From: Halovenus sp.
GTDB taxonomy: Archaea; Halobacteriota; Halobacteria; Halobacteriales; Haloarculaceae
Length of the DNA stretch: 13,913 nt
Direction of reading: 5' to 3'
NCBI GenBank assembly: GCA_003551265.1
Contig: PUMG01000356.1
Coordinates: 1-13,913, forward strand
The position numbers and the translations under genes are program-made. The notes beneath the pieces were generated by a model. That model had not been told where the DNA came from. It was given only the letters and a program-made list of their open reading frames with translations, and ran no database searches. Below are positions 5,291 through 13,676 of the stretch, one piece after another. The first letter of the stretch is position 1; every line of letters begins with the position of its first letter.

Positions 5291-7045
5291 ATGGTCACAG
5301 AGGTGGCTCTGACGACTGACCTCGCAATCATCCTGTTGAGCGCAACAGTCGCAGGGTTTCTGGCGAGACAGACCGGCCAGCCGACGATTATCGCCTACAT
5401 CATCACGGGCGTGGTGCTGGGTCCGGCCGCGCTGGGAATCGTCGAGGTCACCGAACTCACGGAGACGCTCTCGGAACTGGGGCTTGCATTCTTGCTCTTT
5501 TTGCTCGGCATCAAGATGCGCATCGACGAAATCAGTCACGTGCTGGCCCCAATCGTCAAGATATCGATTCCACAGATGGCGCTGGTCGCCATCGCAGGGG
5601 TCGGAATCTCGCTGGCGCTCGGATTTGGGACTCTCGAAGCGCTGATAATCGGGCTGGCGGTGATGTACAGTTCGACTGCGGTCGTCATCAAGATGCTCAC
5701 CGACAAGGACGAGGCGACATCGCTCCACGGCAAAATCGACGTCGGCGTGTTGCTCGTTCAGGACATCGTCGTCGTCATTCTGCTGGCGGTGCTCGCTGCT
5801 GGCCGCCCCGACGACGTCGCCGAGGTGGCCACGACGCTGGTGGTCGTGCTCGTTCTCGTGGCGCTGTTGACGGTCGCAGCCATCGGTGCATCGAAGTACG
5901 TCCTCCCCCCGGTGTTCCGACGTGTCGCCGACAACAAGGACGTGTTCTTCCTCGTTGCACTCTCCTGGGCGTTTCTGTTCGTGTTCGTCTCCGACGAAAT
6001 CAACCTCTTTCTGTCGCCGTTTGGTATCGAGGCGTACCTCTCTATCGAGATGGGGGCGTTCCTCGCCGGACTGGCGCTTGCACAGCTGCCCTACAGCAGC
6101 GAACTCAAAGACCGGGTCAACCCGCTGACGGACCTGTTCGTGATGGTGTTTTTCGTTTCGGTCGCTCTCTCGCTCGATGCAGACGAGTTGCTGTTCTACG
6201 CGGAGGAGGCCGTCATCGCCGCCGTAGTGTTGATGGTCGCGAAGTTCCTCATCTTTTTCTTCCTCATCAACTGGCAGGGCTTCAGCCTCGAAACGACGTT
6301 CCTGGGAAGCATCGGCATGCTACAGATCAGCGAGTTCGGCATCATCGTCGGCGTTGCCGCATTCCAGGGTGATTTCATCGACGTCGAAGTACTGGGCTTT
6401 CTCACGTTACTCGCACTGCTCACGATGTCCGTCTCCGTGTACTTCATGGAGTTCAATCACCAGCTGTTCGAACGGCTCGAGCCCACACTCTCACGGTGGG
6501 ACACCGGCGACGAGTTCCAGGGAGGGAAAAAAGAGTACAAAGACCACGCTGTCGTCATCGGCTACGACGAGTTGACACGGAACGCGCTTTCGTTACTCGA
6601 CCAAGAGTACGAGGACGTCGTCGTCATCGACCGGAGAACAGACCACATTGAGACACTCCAGGAGAATGGCTACGATGCCATCTACGGTGACTTCCGTAAC
6701 TCCATAATTCGGAAAGAGTCGGCACTGAAAAAAGCAGATTTCGTCCTCTCGTCGTCAGTGCAGACTGAGGTGAACAAGGCGTTGCTCGGGGAGGTCAGTG
6801 ACGACGCAACAGTGTTCGTCGAGGCAAAAACAGCAGACGACGCACAGAAACTCTACGACCGGGGTGCACACTGTGTCATCCTGAGCGCACAGTTCACTGC
6901 CGAGCGCCTCGCAGAGTACCTCGAAGCGTACCTCGACAACCGGGAGGTCTTCGACCAGGCAATCGAAGCGGACATCCAGCTCATAGAGCGAAACGAGCCG
7001 TTCCCAGACCTCGCCGAGCGTCTGCGAGGTGGTCTGGATGACTGA
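5291..7045 (+). CDS. CPA2/Kef-type cation:proton antiporter with degenerate RCK domain
   Basis: The 584-residue membrane protein has about 12 hydrophobic segments (8-390), then a cytoplasmic RCK (TrkA-N-like) domain (about 418-545). Kef/CPA2 marks are ITGVVLGPAALGI (38-50), YSSTAVVIKML (126-136), the LLVQD segment with Gln157-Asp158 in the ion-translocating helix, FFVSVALSLDADEL (287-300) and QISEFGII (345-352). It should exchange K+ or Na+ for protons across the cell membrane. The RCK nucleotide loop reads VVIGYDELTRNAL, so the usual GxGxxG is lost, although the second-strand acid Asp447 and the YGDF segment remain. It overlaps the next gene by 8 bp. The ATG at 5291 follows repeat copy A by 53 bp; no clear Shine-Dalgarno is visible. 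Confidence 0.9.
   Translation: MVTEVALTTDLAIILLSATVAGFLARQTGQPTIIAYIITGVVLGPAALGIVEVTELTETLSELGLAFLLFLLGIKMRIDEISHVLAPIVKISIPQMALVAIAGVGISLALGFGTLEALIIGLAVMYSSTAVVIKMLTDKDEATSLHGKIDVGVLLVQDIVVVILLAVLAAGRPDDVAEVATTLVVVLVLVALLTVAAIGASKYVLPPVFRRVADNKDVFFLVALSWAFLFVFVSDEINLFLSPFGIEAYLSIEMGAFLAGLALAQLPYSSELKDRVNPLTDLFVMVFFVSVALSLDADELLFYAEEAVIAAVVLMVAKFLIFFFLINWQGFSLETTFLGSIGMLQISEFGIIVGVAAFQGDFIDVEVLGFLTLLALLTMSVSVYFMEFNHQLFERLEPTLSRWDTGDEFQGGKKEYKDHAVVIGYDELTRNALSLLDQEYEDVVVIDRRTDHIETLQENGYDAIYGDFRNSIIRKESALKKADFVLSSSVQTEVNKALLGEVSDDATVFVEAKTADDAQKLYDRGAHCVILSAQFTAERLAEYLEAYLDNREVFDQAIEADIQLIERNEPFPDLAERLRGGLDD
7026..7031 (+). promoter_or_regulatory. Shine-Dalgarno site that fixes the second antiporter start
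   Basis: GAGGTG matches the anti-Shine-Dalgarno (CACCTC) of haloarchaeal 16S rRNA and lies 6 nt before the ATG at 7038. A GTG at 7029 in the same frame would overlap this site, so the ATG is preferred. Confidence 0.7.
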
Positions 7046-8720
7046 GCTGTTGACGACGGTTGCAATTCTGTTCATCGTCGCCGGACCGTTCCTTCTGGTC
7101 GCCAACCGATTCGACCTGCCGACGGTCCCGCTTCTCATCCTCGCGGGAATCGTCGGTGGGCTCTTCGTCGACGAAGGACAGACGCTCGAACTCGCACAGT
7201 TCGGCATCGCGTTGCTCGTGTTCACGTTCGGGGTCGGAATCAACCTCTCGGCGGTCCGGACAGTCCTCGGTGACAGCGAACTCGCCGCAGTCGCCCAGAT
7301 ACTGGTCGTCGGGTCGCTGGGTCTCGGCTTCGGTGTGCTGGTTGGCGTCCCGGTCGAAGAGGCGGTGTACCTCGGTATCGCTGTGGCGCTCTCTTCGACC
7401 ATCGTCGGCGTCGCGCTGTTCCAGACCGAAATCAGACGCAACCTCGTTCGCGGGCGGCTTGCGGAGTCGATTCAACTCGTCCAGGACCTCACAGCCATCG
7501 TGATACTGCTCGTCCTCGGGGCCGGGACGCTCGAAGCCGACCCGATTGCGACACAGCTTGGCTACGGTCTCACACTGCTCGTCATGGCTGCGCTGGTCAA
7601 TCACTACCTGTTCACTCTAATCGGCCGACTCGCCGGTGACTCCGACGAACTCATGATAATCAGCGTAATCTCGATTCTGGTGGTGTTCATCGGCGCAGCG
7701 GAACTCGCCGGGGTCTCCATCGTCGTCGGCGCGTTCGCTGCGGGGCTGGCGGTTCGTCACGACCCTGTCGAGTACCTCGGTCTGTTCAACGGACTCACCT
7801 CGGTTCGTGACTTTTTCGTCGCGGTCTTTTTCACCACCATCGGCGCACTCATCGTTCTCCCGTTTGTCGAGATGGGGATGACAGCCTCGGTGGAGAAACT
7901 GCTCCTCGTCGCCGGTCTGGTGGTGCTGACAGCCGTTGTCAAACCCATCGTCACCACGGCCATCCTGCTGTACAAGGGCTACGAGGCGCGGTCGGCGACG
8001 CTAACGAGCCTCAGCATCGACCAGGTGAGCGAGTTCGCGCTCATCATCGCCATCGAGGCGCTGATTCTTGGCTTCCTCACCCAGGACGTGTTCGATGTGA
8101 TTATTCTCGCCGCCGCCGTGACGATGATTACCTCGAGTCTGAGTCAGCGCTACAACGAGCAGATCTACCGGGCAGTCGCCGACCGCGGGTTGCTGGCCGG
8201 GAAACACAGGAAAATCGACGAATCGAGCCGCGTGCCCGAAGACCTGGCCGACCACGTCATTATCGCTGGGTACGGAAGACAGGGTCGACAGCTCGTCGAG
8301 ACCTGTGAGCTGTTCGACCAGCCCTACGTCGTCGTCGAGAACGACCCGACAGAGTTCGAAACGGTGAGACGAGAGTGTGACGCGTTCGTCTTCGGTGACG
8401 CGATGGAGCGCTACACCTGGAAGAAAGCGAACGTCGAGGACGCCAGAGTGATTCTCTCGACAATCGACTCCGACCCGGTGTCGAGGCGCCTGCTCTCACT
8501 CGGATTCGACGCCGAGATTATACTCCGGACAGGCGACGTGTCGACGGCGCTCGACCTGCTCGAGGCGGGTGCCCTGTACGTCACCGTCCAGGACCTGCTC
8601 GCCAGTGAACGCCTGGTTCAGTACCTCCAAGCGCTGTTCGACGACGAAACGACTCCCGACGCGTTGCGTGAGCGTCTGCGTGCCGAAGTCGAGCAGTACT
8701 CTGCGGTTCGCCGTCAGTGA
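7038..8720 (+). CDS. CPA2/Kef-type cation:proton antiporter with intact RCK domain
   Basis: The 560-residue paralogue of the preceding gene has the same plan: about 12 hydrophobic segments (5-368) followed by an RCK domain (about 404-530). SSTIVGVALF (119-128), LVQDLTAIVILL with Gln149-Asp150, FFTTIGALIVL (264-274) and QVSEFALII (329-337) match the Kef/CPA2 family. The RCK loop GYGRQGRQLV (411-420) keeps the GxGxxG nucleotide-binding motif, followed by VVVENDP with Glu434, so NAD(H) or a related nucleotide may gate the protein. The 8-bp overlap with the upstream stop implies translational coupling and equal synthesis of the two proteins. CPA2 antiporters are dimers, so a heterodimer is plausible but inferred. 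The start is ATG 7038, supported by GAGGTG at 7026-7031. Confidence 0.92.
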   Translation: MTELLTTVAILFIVAGPFLLVANRFDLPTVPLLILAGIVGGLFVDEGQTLELAQFGIALLVFTFGVGINLSAVRTVLGDSELAAVAQILVVGSLGLGFGVLVGVPVEEAVYLGIAVALSSTIVGVALFQTEIRRNLVRGRLAESIQLVQDLTAIVILLVLGAGTLEADPIATQLGYGLTLLVMAALVNHYLFTLIGRLAGDSDELMIISVISILVVFIGAAELAGVSIVVGAFAAGLAVRHDPVEYLGLFNGLTSVRDFFVAVFFTTIGALIVLPFVEMGMTASVEKLLLVAGLVVLTAVVKPIVTTAILLYKGYEARSATLTSLSIDQVSEFALIIAIEALILGFLTQDVFDVIILAAAVTMITSSLSQRYNEQIYRAVADRGLLAGKHRKIDESSRVPEDLADHVIIAGYGRQGRQLVETCELFDQPYVVVENDPTEFETVRRECDAFVFGDAMERYTWKKANVEDARVILSTIDSDPVSRRLLSLGFDAEIILRTGDVSTALDLLEAGALYVTVQDLLASERLVQYLQALFDDETTPDALRERLRAEVEQYSAVRRQ

Positions 8721-8724
8721 CATC

Positions 8725-8731
8725 AAAAAAA
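8725..8731 (-). terminator. Oligo-T terminator of the protease gene
   Basis: The minus strand has seven consecutive T residues 25-31 nt past the protease stop codon. Oligo-T tracts are the normal archaeal intrinsic termination signal. It lies in the 35-bp gap between two convergent genes, without a hairpin. Confidence 0.6.
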
Positions 8732-8755
8732 GTCGAATGTGTAGCTGTAACTCGT

Positions 8756-10666
8756 CTACTTCCGTGAGAGGAACTCCCGAAGTCGGAGTCCGGCGTGGCC
8801 AGCACCGCCAGTTACGATACCCACGACGTACAGCCCAGTCAGGGCAACGCCGAGCGATGCGCTCGCGACCCGTGAGTCCGTCTCCTCCTGTCGGTCAGAG
8901 AGCGAGGCACATATCTCGACGAGTCGGCGCGTCACACCGGTCGCGGTGCTGTCGGGGTGGCGCGCAAGCGTGTCGGCAATCGGTGGACTGATACGGTAGT
9001 ACAGACCGACCATCCCACGACCGAGTGGCGTTGCAGCCATCGAGTCGTCACGGAACCGCCGCAACGAGTCGAGCGTGGCGTCGTCACGCGCGGTCGCAGT
9101 CGTGATGAAACAACCGCCGTCGTCGTCCTCGTCGGTCGTGAACGTCTCGACCCCGCCGGTCTCTTCGACATCGTCGGCTTCACCGACCGCGCGGAACTCG
9201 TAACTCGTGCCGTCGCTCAGTCCGGAGACATCCGAACTGAACGGGCCAGGGTCGTCGAAGGTAGTCGAAGCAGTCGAGTTCGGGAACCCACTTCCGACGG
9301 TGCCGTACTCAAACCAGACCTCCACCTCGTCAGTGTCATCGAAGTCGACCAGTTCACCGTTGAGCGTCGCTGTCGTCTCATCGACATCAGTTGCCGGGTC
9401 CGTCTCGATGTCGATGCTCACGTCTGGTGGGTCAGGGTCGTCGTCATCGTCGTCGTCATCGACTGCATCGAGGACGTTGAGCCGGCCGGAGCCCTGTTCG
9501 TTGTCCCCGAGTCCGATGTCCTCTGCGTTGTCTTTGAGCGCATCACGGACATCTTCACGGTCGGTGGTTCCGCTTGCGATGACAGATGCTGCCGCACCGG
9601 CGACGTGTGGCGAGGCCATCGACGTGCCGCTGAACTCGTCGTAGTCGTCACCAGGAACGGAAGAGAGAACGTCCGCACCTGGTGCGGCGATCTCTATCTC
9701 TGGCCCTGTCGAGGAGAACGAGGCCAGGTCGTCGTTCTCGTCCGTCGCCGAGACAGCGATGACCTCAGGGTGGTCGGCCGGAGAGCCGACGCAGTCCGTA
9801 CACGGCCCGTCGTTGCCTGCCGCCGCAACCAGCACGACGCCCTGAGTCGCCGCGTAGTCACAGGCATCGCTGACGGCCGCACTCTCGGGACCACCGAGAC
9901 TCATGTTGATGACCTCGTGGCCCTGGTCTGCCGCCCACTCGATACCTGCTGCAATGTCGTCGAAGTCGCCGCCACCGCTGTCGTCGAGCACCTTGACGGA
10001 ATGGAGTGTCGCATCGGGTGCGACGCCCTTGACACCGATGCCATTCATCGCAGCAGCGGCCGTCCCCGCAACGTGTGTGCCGTGGCCCTGAACGTCGTCC
10101 CAGTCCTCGTCACAGTCGTCACCGTCTAGCTCCTCGTCGGTCGCCTCTTCGTCCGCCGAGAACGGCCAGCCACCGCCCGAGCCACACTCTGCGCCGTCGG
10201 CCGCCCAGCCGTTGCCGAGGTTAGTCTCCAGCGTCTCGTGTGTCGAGTCGATTCCCGTATCGAGAATGGCGATGCTGACGCCGTCTCCCGTCTCGCCCTC
10301 GTCTATCGCGTCATCAGCGTCGGTTAGTTCAATTCCGTACGGAACCGTCTCACCGAGCGCTTTCATCCGACCGTTCTTCTCGACGTACCGAACGTCCGGG
10401 TCCGACCGAAGTCGCTCGACAGTCTCCTCGTCGAACGTCCCGGACACAACCCTCCCGATATCGTCGAAATCGAGCTGGTGGTTGACTGATTCAGCCAGGT
10501 CTGTCACCGCCTCAACCGCTGTGTCGGCTTCGAGTCCCACGATGTACTTGTCGTCGTCGACCGGATCGAGTTCGTCGCCGGACGCTACACCCCCCAGTGC
10601 AGCTGCACCCAGTCCAGCACCCGCCAGTTTCAGAACGATTCGCCGTGTCAGGTTGTCTCGTGTCAT
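8756..10666 (-). CDS. Tat-exported subtilisin-like protease with C-terminal CFI-box module
   Basis: This 636-residue S8 peptidase is a secreted halolysin-like enzyme. A twin-arginine signal (TRRIVLK, 7-13, then an Ala/Gly-rich core) suggests folded export. Residues about 40-100 look like an I9 propeptide chaperone. The catalytic triad is Asp136 (AILDTG), His195 (GHGTHVAGT) and Ser349 (SGTSMASPHVAG), with oxyanion Asn285 (AAAGNDG). Cys161/185 and the C289xxC292 pair may form disulfides. After a poly-Asp linker (402-410) comes a fibronectin-III-like domain (about 415-512). A CFITTATA segment (519-526) then begins a C-terminal module resembling CFI-box-CTERM domains, which ends in a hydrophobic stretch (about 603-622) and basic tail. 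The enzyme may therefore stay anchored at the cell surface. It converges on the antiporter pair. Confidence 0.93.
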   Translation of the reverse strand: MTRDNLTRRIVLKLAGAGLGAAALGGVASGDELDPVDDDKYIVGLEADTAVEAVTDLAESVNHQLDFDDIGRVVSGTFDEETVERLRSDPDVRYVEKNGRMKALGETVPYGIELTDADDAIDEGETGDGVSIAILDTGIDSTHETLETNLGNGWAADGAECGSGGGWPFSADEEATDEELDGDDCDEDWDDVQGHGTHVAGTAAAAMNGIGVKGVAPDATLHSVKVLDDSGGGDFDDIAAGIEWAADQGHEVINMSLGGPESAAVSDACDYAATQGVVLVAAAGNDGPCTDCVGSPADHPEVIAVSATDENDDLASFSSTGPEIEIAAPGADVLSSVPGDDYDEFSGTSMASPHVAGAAASVIASGTTDREDVRDALKDNAEDIGLGDNEQGSGRLNVLDAVDDDDDDDDPDPPDVSIDIETDPATDVDETTATLNGELVDFDDTDEVEVWFEYGTVGSGFPNSTASTTFDDPGPFSSDVSGLSDGTSYEFRAVGEADDVEETGGVETFTTDEDDDGGCFITTATARDDATLDSLRRFRDDSMAATPLGRGMVGLYYRISPPIADTLARHPDSTATGVTRRLVEICASLSDRQEETDSRVASASLGVALTGLYVVGIVTGGAGHAGLRLREFLSRK

Positions 10667-10702
10667 CTATTCGCAACCCAGGAGAGTGGTTCGATAAGTT
10701 GG

Positions 10703-10710
10703 TATAAAAA
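10703..10710 (-). promoter_or_regulatory. TATA box of the protease gene
   Basis: The minus strand reads TTTTTATA, about 37-44 nt before the ATG at 10666. A start 26 nt downstream would lie near 10680, giving a leader of about 14 nt. Confidence 0.65.
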
Positions 10711-10819
10711 CATTATGAAACGAATTCATCTGGACAGCAATGAACTGGAACGTACACGGACGTGGTCGCTGTCAAAGAAAATCAAAACACACGAGTATCT
10801 GCTCCGAGTGAGGTGAGAT

Positions 10820-11179
10820 ATGGACTATCGTGTTGTGTTAGAAGCGGCCTGGCTGGTTCACGACGTTGAGGAGATCGACGACGCCATCGGTGTTGCGGTG
10901 AGCGAAGCAGGCAAGCGCCTCAACGAGAAGAACATGGAGTACGTCGAAGTTGAGGTGGGTTTCACCGAGTGTCCCGCGTGTGGCGAACCGTTCGATTCGG
11001 CATTCATCGCCGCAGACACCTCGCTCGTGGGGTTGATGCTGGAGATGAAAGTGTTCAACGCCGAGAGCACAGAACACGCCCAGCGCATCGCCAAGAGTGA
11101 CATCGGCGGCGCACTGCGGGACGTCCCGCTCAAAATCGTCGACACCTTCGAGCTGCTCGAAGAAGAAGACGACGCGTGA
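10820..11179 (+). CDS. UPF0212 (DUF555) family protein
   Basis: The 119-residue protein matches the archaeal UPF0212/DUF555 family almost from end to end: [17 protein letters not shown] at the start, [14 protein letters not shown] (22-35), [20 protein letters not shown] (41-60), and [14 protein letters not shown] (91-104). The C51-P-A-C54 pair is probably a metal or redox site, perhaps zinc, although only one CxxC is present per chain. The molecular function is unknown. GAGGTGA at 10810-10816 is a strong Shine-Dalgarno 3 nt before the ATG. It diverges from the protease gene (153 bp apart) and converges tightly (17 bp) on the CBS regulator. The upstream AT-rich run at 10775-10788 is the only promoter candidate and is weak. 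Confidence 0.92.
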   Translation: MDYRVVLEAAWLVHDVEEIDDAIGVAVSEAGKRLNEKNMEYVEVEVGFTECPACGEPFDSAFIAADTSLVGLMLEMKVFNAESTEHAQRIAKSDIGGALRDVPLKIVDTFELLEEEDDA

Positions 11180-11196
11180 ACAGGTGCGGACTGTTA

Positions 11197-11739
11197 TCAG
11201 GAAAGGTGGCGAGCGATGTCCGCCTCGGTGATGATGCCGATAGTTTCGCCGTCTTCGACGACCAGCACGGCGTCGTTGTGGTCGAGGTGTGAGTCAACAG
11301 TGTCGATCAGCGCATCCGGCTCGACGGTACTGACTGCCTCGCGCATCACCTCCGCAACCGGTAGGTCACCGACATTATCTTCGGAGCGCCGTCGGATGTC
11401 CGAGGTTCCTATCAGACCCAGCGGCGTTCCGCCACGGATGACTGGTACCTGTGAGTACCCTCGTTCGTTCATCAGGGCGGTCGTCTCACTCACGCTTGCA
11501 TCGGGTTCGACGCTCGTTACCGGAGAGTGCATCAGGTCGACCGCTCGAAGCAGGCCACCTTCGGCCTCCTGAAGCGCGTTCACAATCCGCCGTAACGTCG
11601 ACAGCCTCGGGTCGACGTCCCCGCCCTCGATTCGGGCAATCAGTGGCTGGGAGACATCCGCACTCTCGGCGACCTCGCTCTGTGTCAGACCGAGGTCGGT
11701 TCGGCGCTCGCGTAACTCGCTGGGTGTCGGGAGGTTCAT
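11197..11739 (-). CDS. XRE-type HTH regulator with two CBS domains
   Basis: The 180-residue protein begins with a Cro/CI-type helix-turn-helix (about 7-57; LGLTQSEVAESADVSQPLIA then RIEGG). Two CBS domains follow (about 66-118 and 128-179), with VDLMHSPVTSVEPDASVSET, GLIGTSDI and GIITEADIARHLS as typical segments. Paired CBS modules bind adenine nucleotides or S-adenosyl compounds, so it is likely a transcription factor that senses energy or nucleotide state. This fused arrangement is widespread in archaea. The target is unknown; its own promoter carries a perfect 10-bp palindrome beside the TATA box, which suggests self-control. It lies downstream of the ABC operon on the same strand with its own promoter. 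Confidence 0.93.
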   Translation of the reverse strand: MNLPTPSELRERRTDLGLTQSEVAESADVSQPLIARIEGGDVDPRLSTLRRIVNALQEAEGGLLRAVDLMHSPVTSVEPDASVSETTALMNERGYSQVPVIRGGTPLGLIGTSDIRRRSEDNVGDLPVAEVMREAVSTVEPDALIDTVDSHLDHNDAVLVVEDGETIGIITEADIARHLS

Positions 11740-11759
11740 ACCGTCAAATAACCCAAAGT

Positions 11760-11780
11760 AATATAAAAATCCACCGGTGG
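11760..11780 (-). promoter_or_regulatory. Promoter of the CBS regulator with adjacent palindrome
   Basis: The minus strand reads CCACCGGTGGATTTTTATAT: a perfect 10-bp palindrome (11771-11780) directly against a TTTTTATAT box (about 11761-11769). A start 26 nt downstream falls at or beside the ATG at 11739, so the message is probably leaderless. The palindrome overlaps the BRE position, where a repressor would block TFB. Confidence 0.6.
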
Positions 11781-11826
11781 TGTTGGCATCGGCGAGAATC
11801 GATGGTGACGGACGATACTCCCGATA

Positions 11827-12693
11827 TCACACGTCTGCTCTCGTGAACCGATAGTAGCCGAGTGCAAGAGGGACGACCAGCCAGAGTATGAGAAAGACGA
11901 GTCCGGCTTCTGGTGTCACGTAGAACGGCTCTGCGTCGACTGGCTCAACCTCCACTCCGCTTCCGGTCACTCCAGCGCCCACATCGGCAGCGGCCTCTGG
12001 AAGCAACGCGATAACCGACGTGAAGTAGGCGTCCGACGGCGAGACCTGTATGACGAGAAACACCCAGTCGGGGAACTCTGTCGGGAGCGAAAAGCCGTTC
12101 ACGATGTAGACGATTCCAAGCGGTATCACATCCCAGACGAGTTCGAAGATGACGAAAAATCCGACTGCGAGCGTCGTCGCCCGTGTCGTCGACCCAGTTG
12201 TCGCCGACAGCCCGACGATGATGCTCGCATAGATCCCAGCGAACACCAGCGTCAACGCGAGAAACAACACGAGGGGGACGACGTCAACAGTCCCCAGCAA
12301 CAGCGAGCCGAAGCCGAGCGCGATTGCCAGTCCCACGGTGACGCCGGTCGCGAGCACCGACGCACGACCAAGCACCTTCCCGAACAGGACGCTCGACCGG
12401 TCGACTGGCAACGACAGCAGGATTTTGATGCTTCCGAGTTCTCGCTCACCTGCGAGGGCTTTGAAGCAGACGATAATAGCTGCAATCGGAATAAACAGTC
12501 CTGTGATACCGGCCGTGAAAAAGACCAGCCCCTCGAAGGAGGCTTCACCGGTTGGCCCGAACATCTCGGGGAACTCGACGTACGCGTACGTCGTCACCAG
12601 CAACAATACGACGAAGACAGCAACGAGTGACCACAGCGCGCGTGACTGGACCGCGTCTCTGAAATCCTTCTTTGCCACTGTGAGCGCTTTCAT
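11827..12693 (-). CDS. ABC-2 type transporter permease
   Basis: The 288-residue protein has six predicted membrane segments (about 21-40, 58-77, 112-134, 139-162, 175-199 and 262-282). A cytoplasmic segment AGERELGSIKILLSLPVDRS (81-100) continues into SVLFGKVLGR. This is the hallmark of NosY/GldF-like ABC-2 permeases. A non-membrane loop (about 200-260), rich in acidic residues, probably lies outside the cell. Its start overlaps the end of the ATPase gene by 4 bp (ATGA), so the two are translationally coupled and form one exporter. The substrate cannot be told from sequence; no substrate-binding protein is nearby, which is normal for exporters. Confidence 0.93.
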   Translation of the reverse strand: MKALTVAKKDFRDAVQSRALWSLVAVFVVLLLVTTYAYVEFPEMFGPTGEASFEGLVFFTAGITGLFIPIAAIIVCFKALAGERELGSIKILLSLPVDRSSVLFGKVLGRASVLATGVTVGLAIALGFGSLLLGTVDVVPLVLFLALTLVFAGIYASIIVGLSATTGSTTRATTLAVGFFVIFELVWDVIPLGIVYIVNGFSLPTEFPDWVFLVIQVSPSDAYFTSVIALLPEAAADVGAGVTGSGVEVEPVDAEPFYVTPEAGLVFLILWLVVPLALGYYRFTRADV

Positions 12694-13607
12694 CTGCGCA
12701 CCTCCTGTTCGTCGTTCGTGTAGTGAATGAACAGGTCTCCGAGCGAGGACGTTACGACAGAAAACTCCTCAACTGCGGTAATCTCATCGATGTCTGAAAG
12801 GACTCGGAACTTCGAGCGTTCACCGAGTGTGAGCCGGATTCGGTCTCCTTCGTTCACGGCGTGTTCGACGCCATCGACACCTGCAATCGCTTCGAGAACG
12901 TCGTCCGAGTACATCTCGACCTCCACGTACAGAGTTTCACCAGCGCCAGTCGTCGCTCGCAGTCCCTGCACGGAGTCGACGGCAACCAGTTGGCCCCGGT
13001 TGATGATGGCGACGCGGTCGCAGACCGCCTCGACTTGCTCCATCACGTGACTGGAGAAGAAGATCGTCGTGCCGCGGTCGTTCTCGGCTTTGATGATGTC
13101 TCGCATCTCTTTTGCGCCGTTCGGGTCGAGTCCCGTCGACGGTTCGTCGAGAATCAGTAACTCGGGCTCACCGAGAAGTGCAATACCCATGACGAGGCGT
13201 TGTTTCATCCCCTTGGAGTAGCCGCCAGCTTTTCGGTCGGCAGCGTCGGCGATACCGACGCGTTCGAGCATCGCCATCGGGTCGTCGTCCACCGATTTCA
13301 ACTCGGTTGCAAACTCCAGGTGCTGTCTTCCCGTCAGTCGGTCGTAGACGTGGTAGGCGTCGGGAAGAACCCCAGTCCGTTGACGAACGTCGAGGCTCTC
13401 AGTCTGTGCGTCGTAGCCGAGTATTCTGACGCTTCCTGCCGTCGGACGGATGAAATCGAGCATAATATCGATTGTCGTCGACTTTCCAGCCCCGTTGGGT
13501 CCCAGAAAGCCGAATATCTCACCCTCCTCGACGGTCAGGTCAAGGTCGTCGACAGCAACGACGTCGCCAAAGTGTTTGGTCAGTCCGTCGAGTTCGATTG
13601 CGGCCAT
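12690..13607 (-). CDS. ABC transporter ATP-binding protein (ABC-2 exporter)
   Basis: This 305-residue ATPase powers the adjacent permease. Walker A is GPNGAGKSTT (36-45), the signature is YSKGMKQRL (130-138), Walker B is LLILDEPSTGLDP (150-162), and the switch His is His187 in SSHVMEQ. The Q-loop region reads GVLPDAY (79-85) without Gln, as in many CcmA/DrrA-like ATPases, which often have Pro-Glu or Pro-Asp there. The C-terminal 90 residues form an accessory beta-rich domain common in this subfamily. It is the first gene of a two-gene operon. The ATG at 13607 lies 69 bp downstream of repeat copy B, with two TATA-like boxes in between. Confidence 0.95.
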   Translation of the reverse strand: MAAIELDGLTKHFGDVVAVDDLDLTVEEGEIFGFLGPNGAGKSTTIDIMLDFIRPTAGSVRILGYDAQTESLDVRQRTGVLPDAYHVYDRLTGRQHLEFATELKSVDDDPMAMLERVGIADAADRKAGGYSKGMKQRLVMGIALLGEPELLILDEPSTGLDPNGAKEMRDIIKAENDRGTTIFFSSHVMEQVEAVCDRVAIINRGQLVAVDSVQGLRATTGAGETLYVEVEMYSDDVLEAIAGVDGVEHAVNEGDRIRLTLGERSKFRVLSDIDEITAVEEFSVVTSSLGDLFIHYTNDEQEVRR

Positions 13608-13612
13608 AGAAT

Positions 13613-13646
13613 GTGTATTTATACGACGACCAGTGTGGATTTATAC
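13613..13646 (-). promoter_or_regulatory. Promoter region of the ABC operon with repeated TATA-like box
   Basis: The plus-strand sequence GTGTATTTATAC (13613-13624) recurs as GTGGATTTATAC (13635-13646), 11 of 12 identical and 22 bp apart. On the minus strand both read GTATAAAT. The distal box (13639-13646) puts a start near 13617, about 10 nt before the ATG. The proximal box is too close to the ATG to direct a productive start, so it may be an operator or a relic. Confidence 0.55.
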
Positions 13647-13676
13647 ATTCCTCTTTGTTCACTGGTCACAGATGGT

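Noticed and set aside
7029..7037. GTG start for the second antiporter
   Set aside because: It overlaps the GAGGTG ribosome binding site that fits the ATG at 7038, and it adds only three non-conserved residues.
8957..10129. 390-codon plus-strand frame opposite the protease
   Set aside because: It is a mirror frame of a gene with a complete catalytic triad and strong codon bias; it has no recognisable domain and no promoter.
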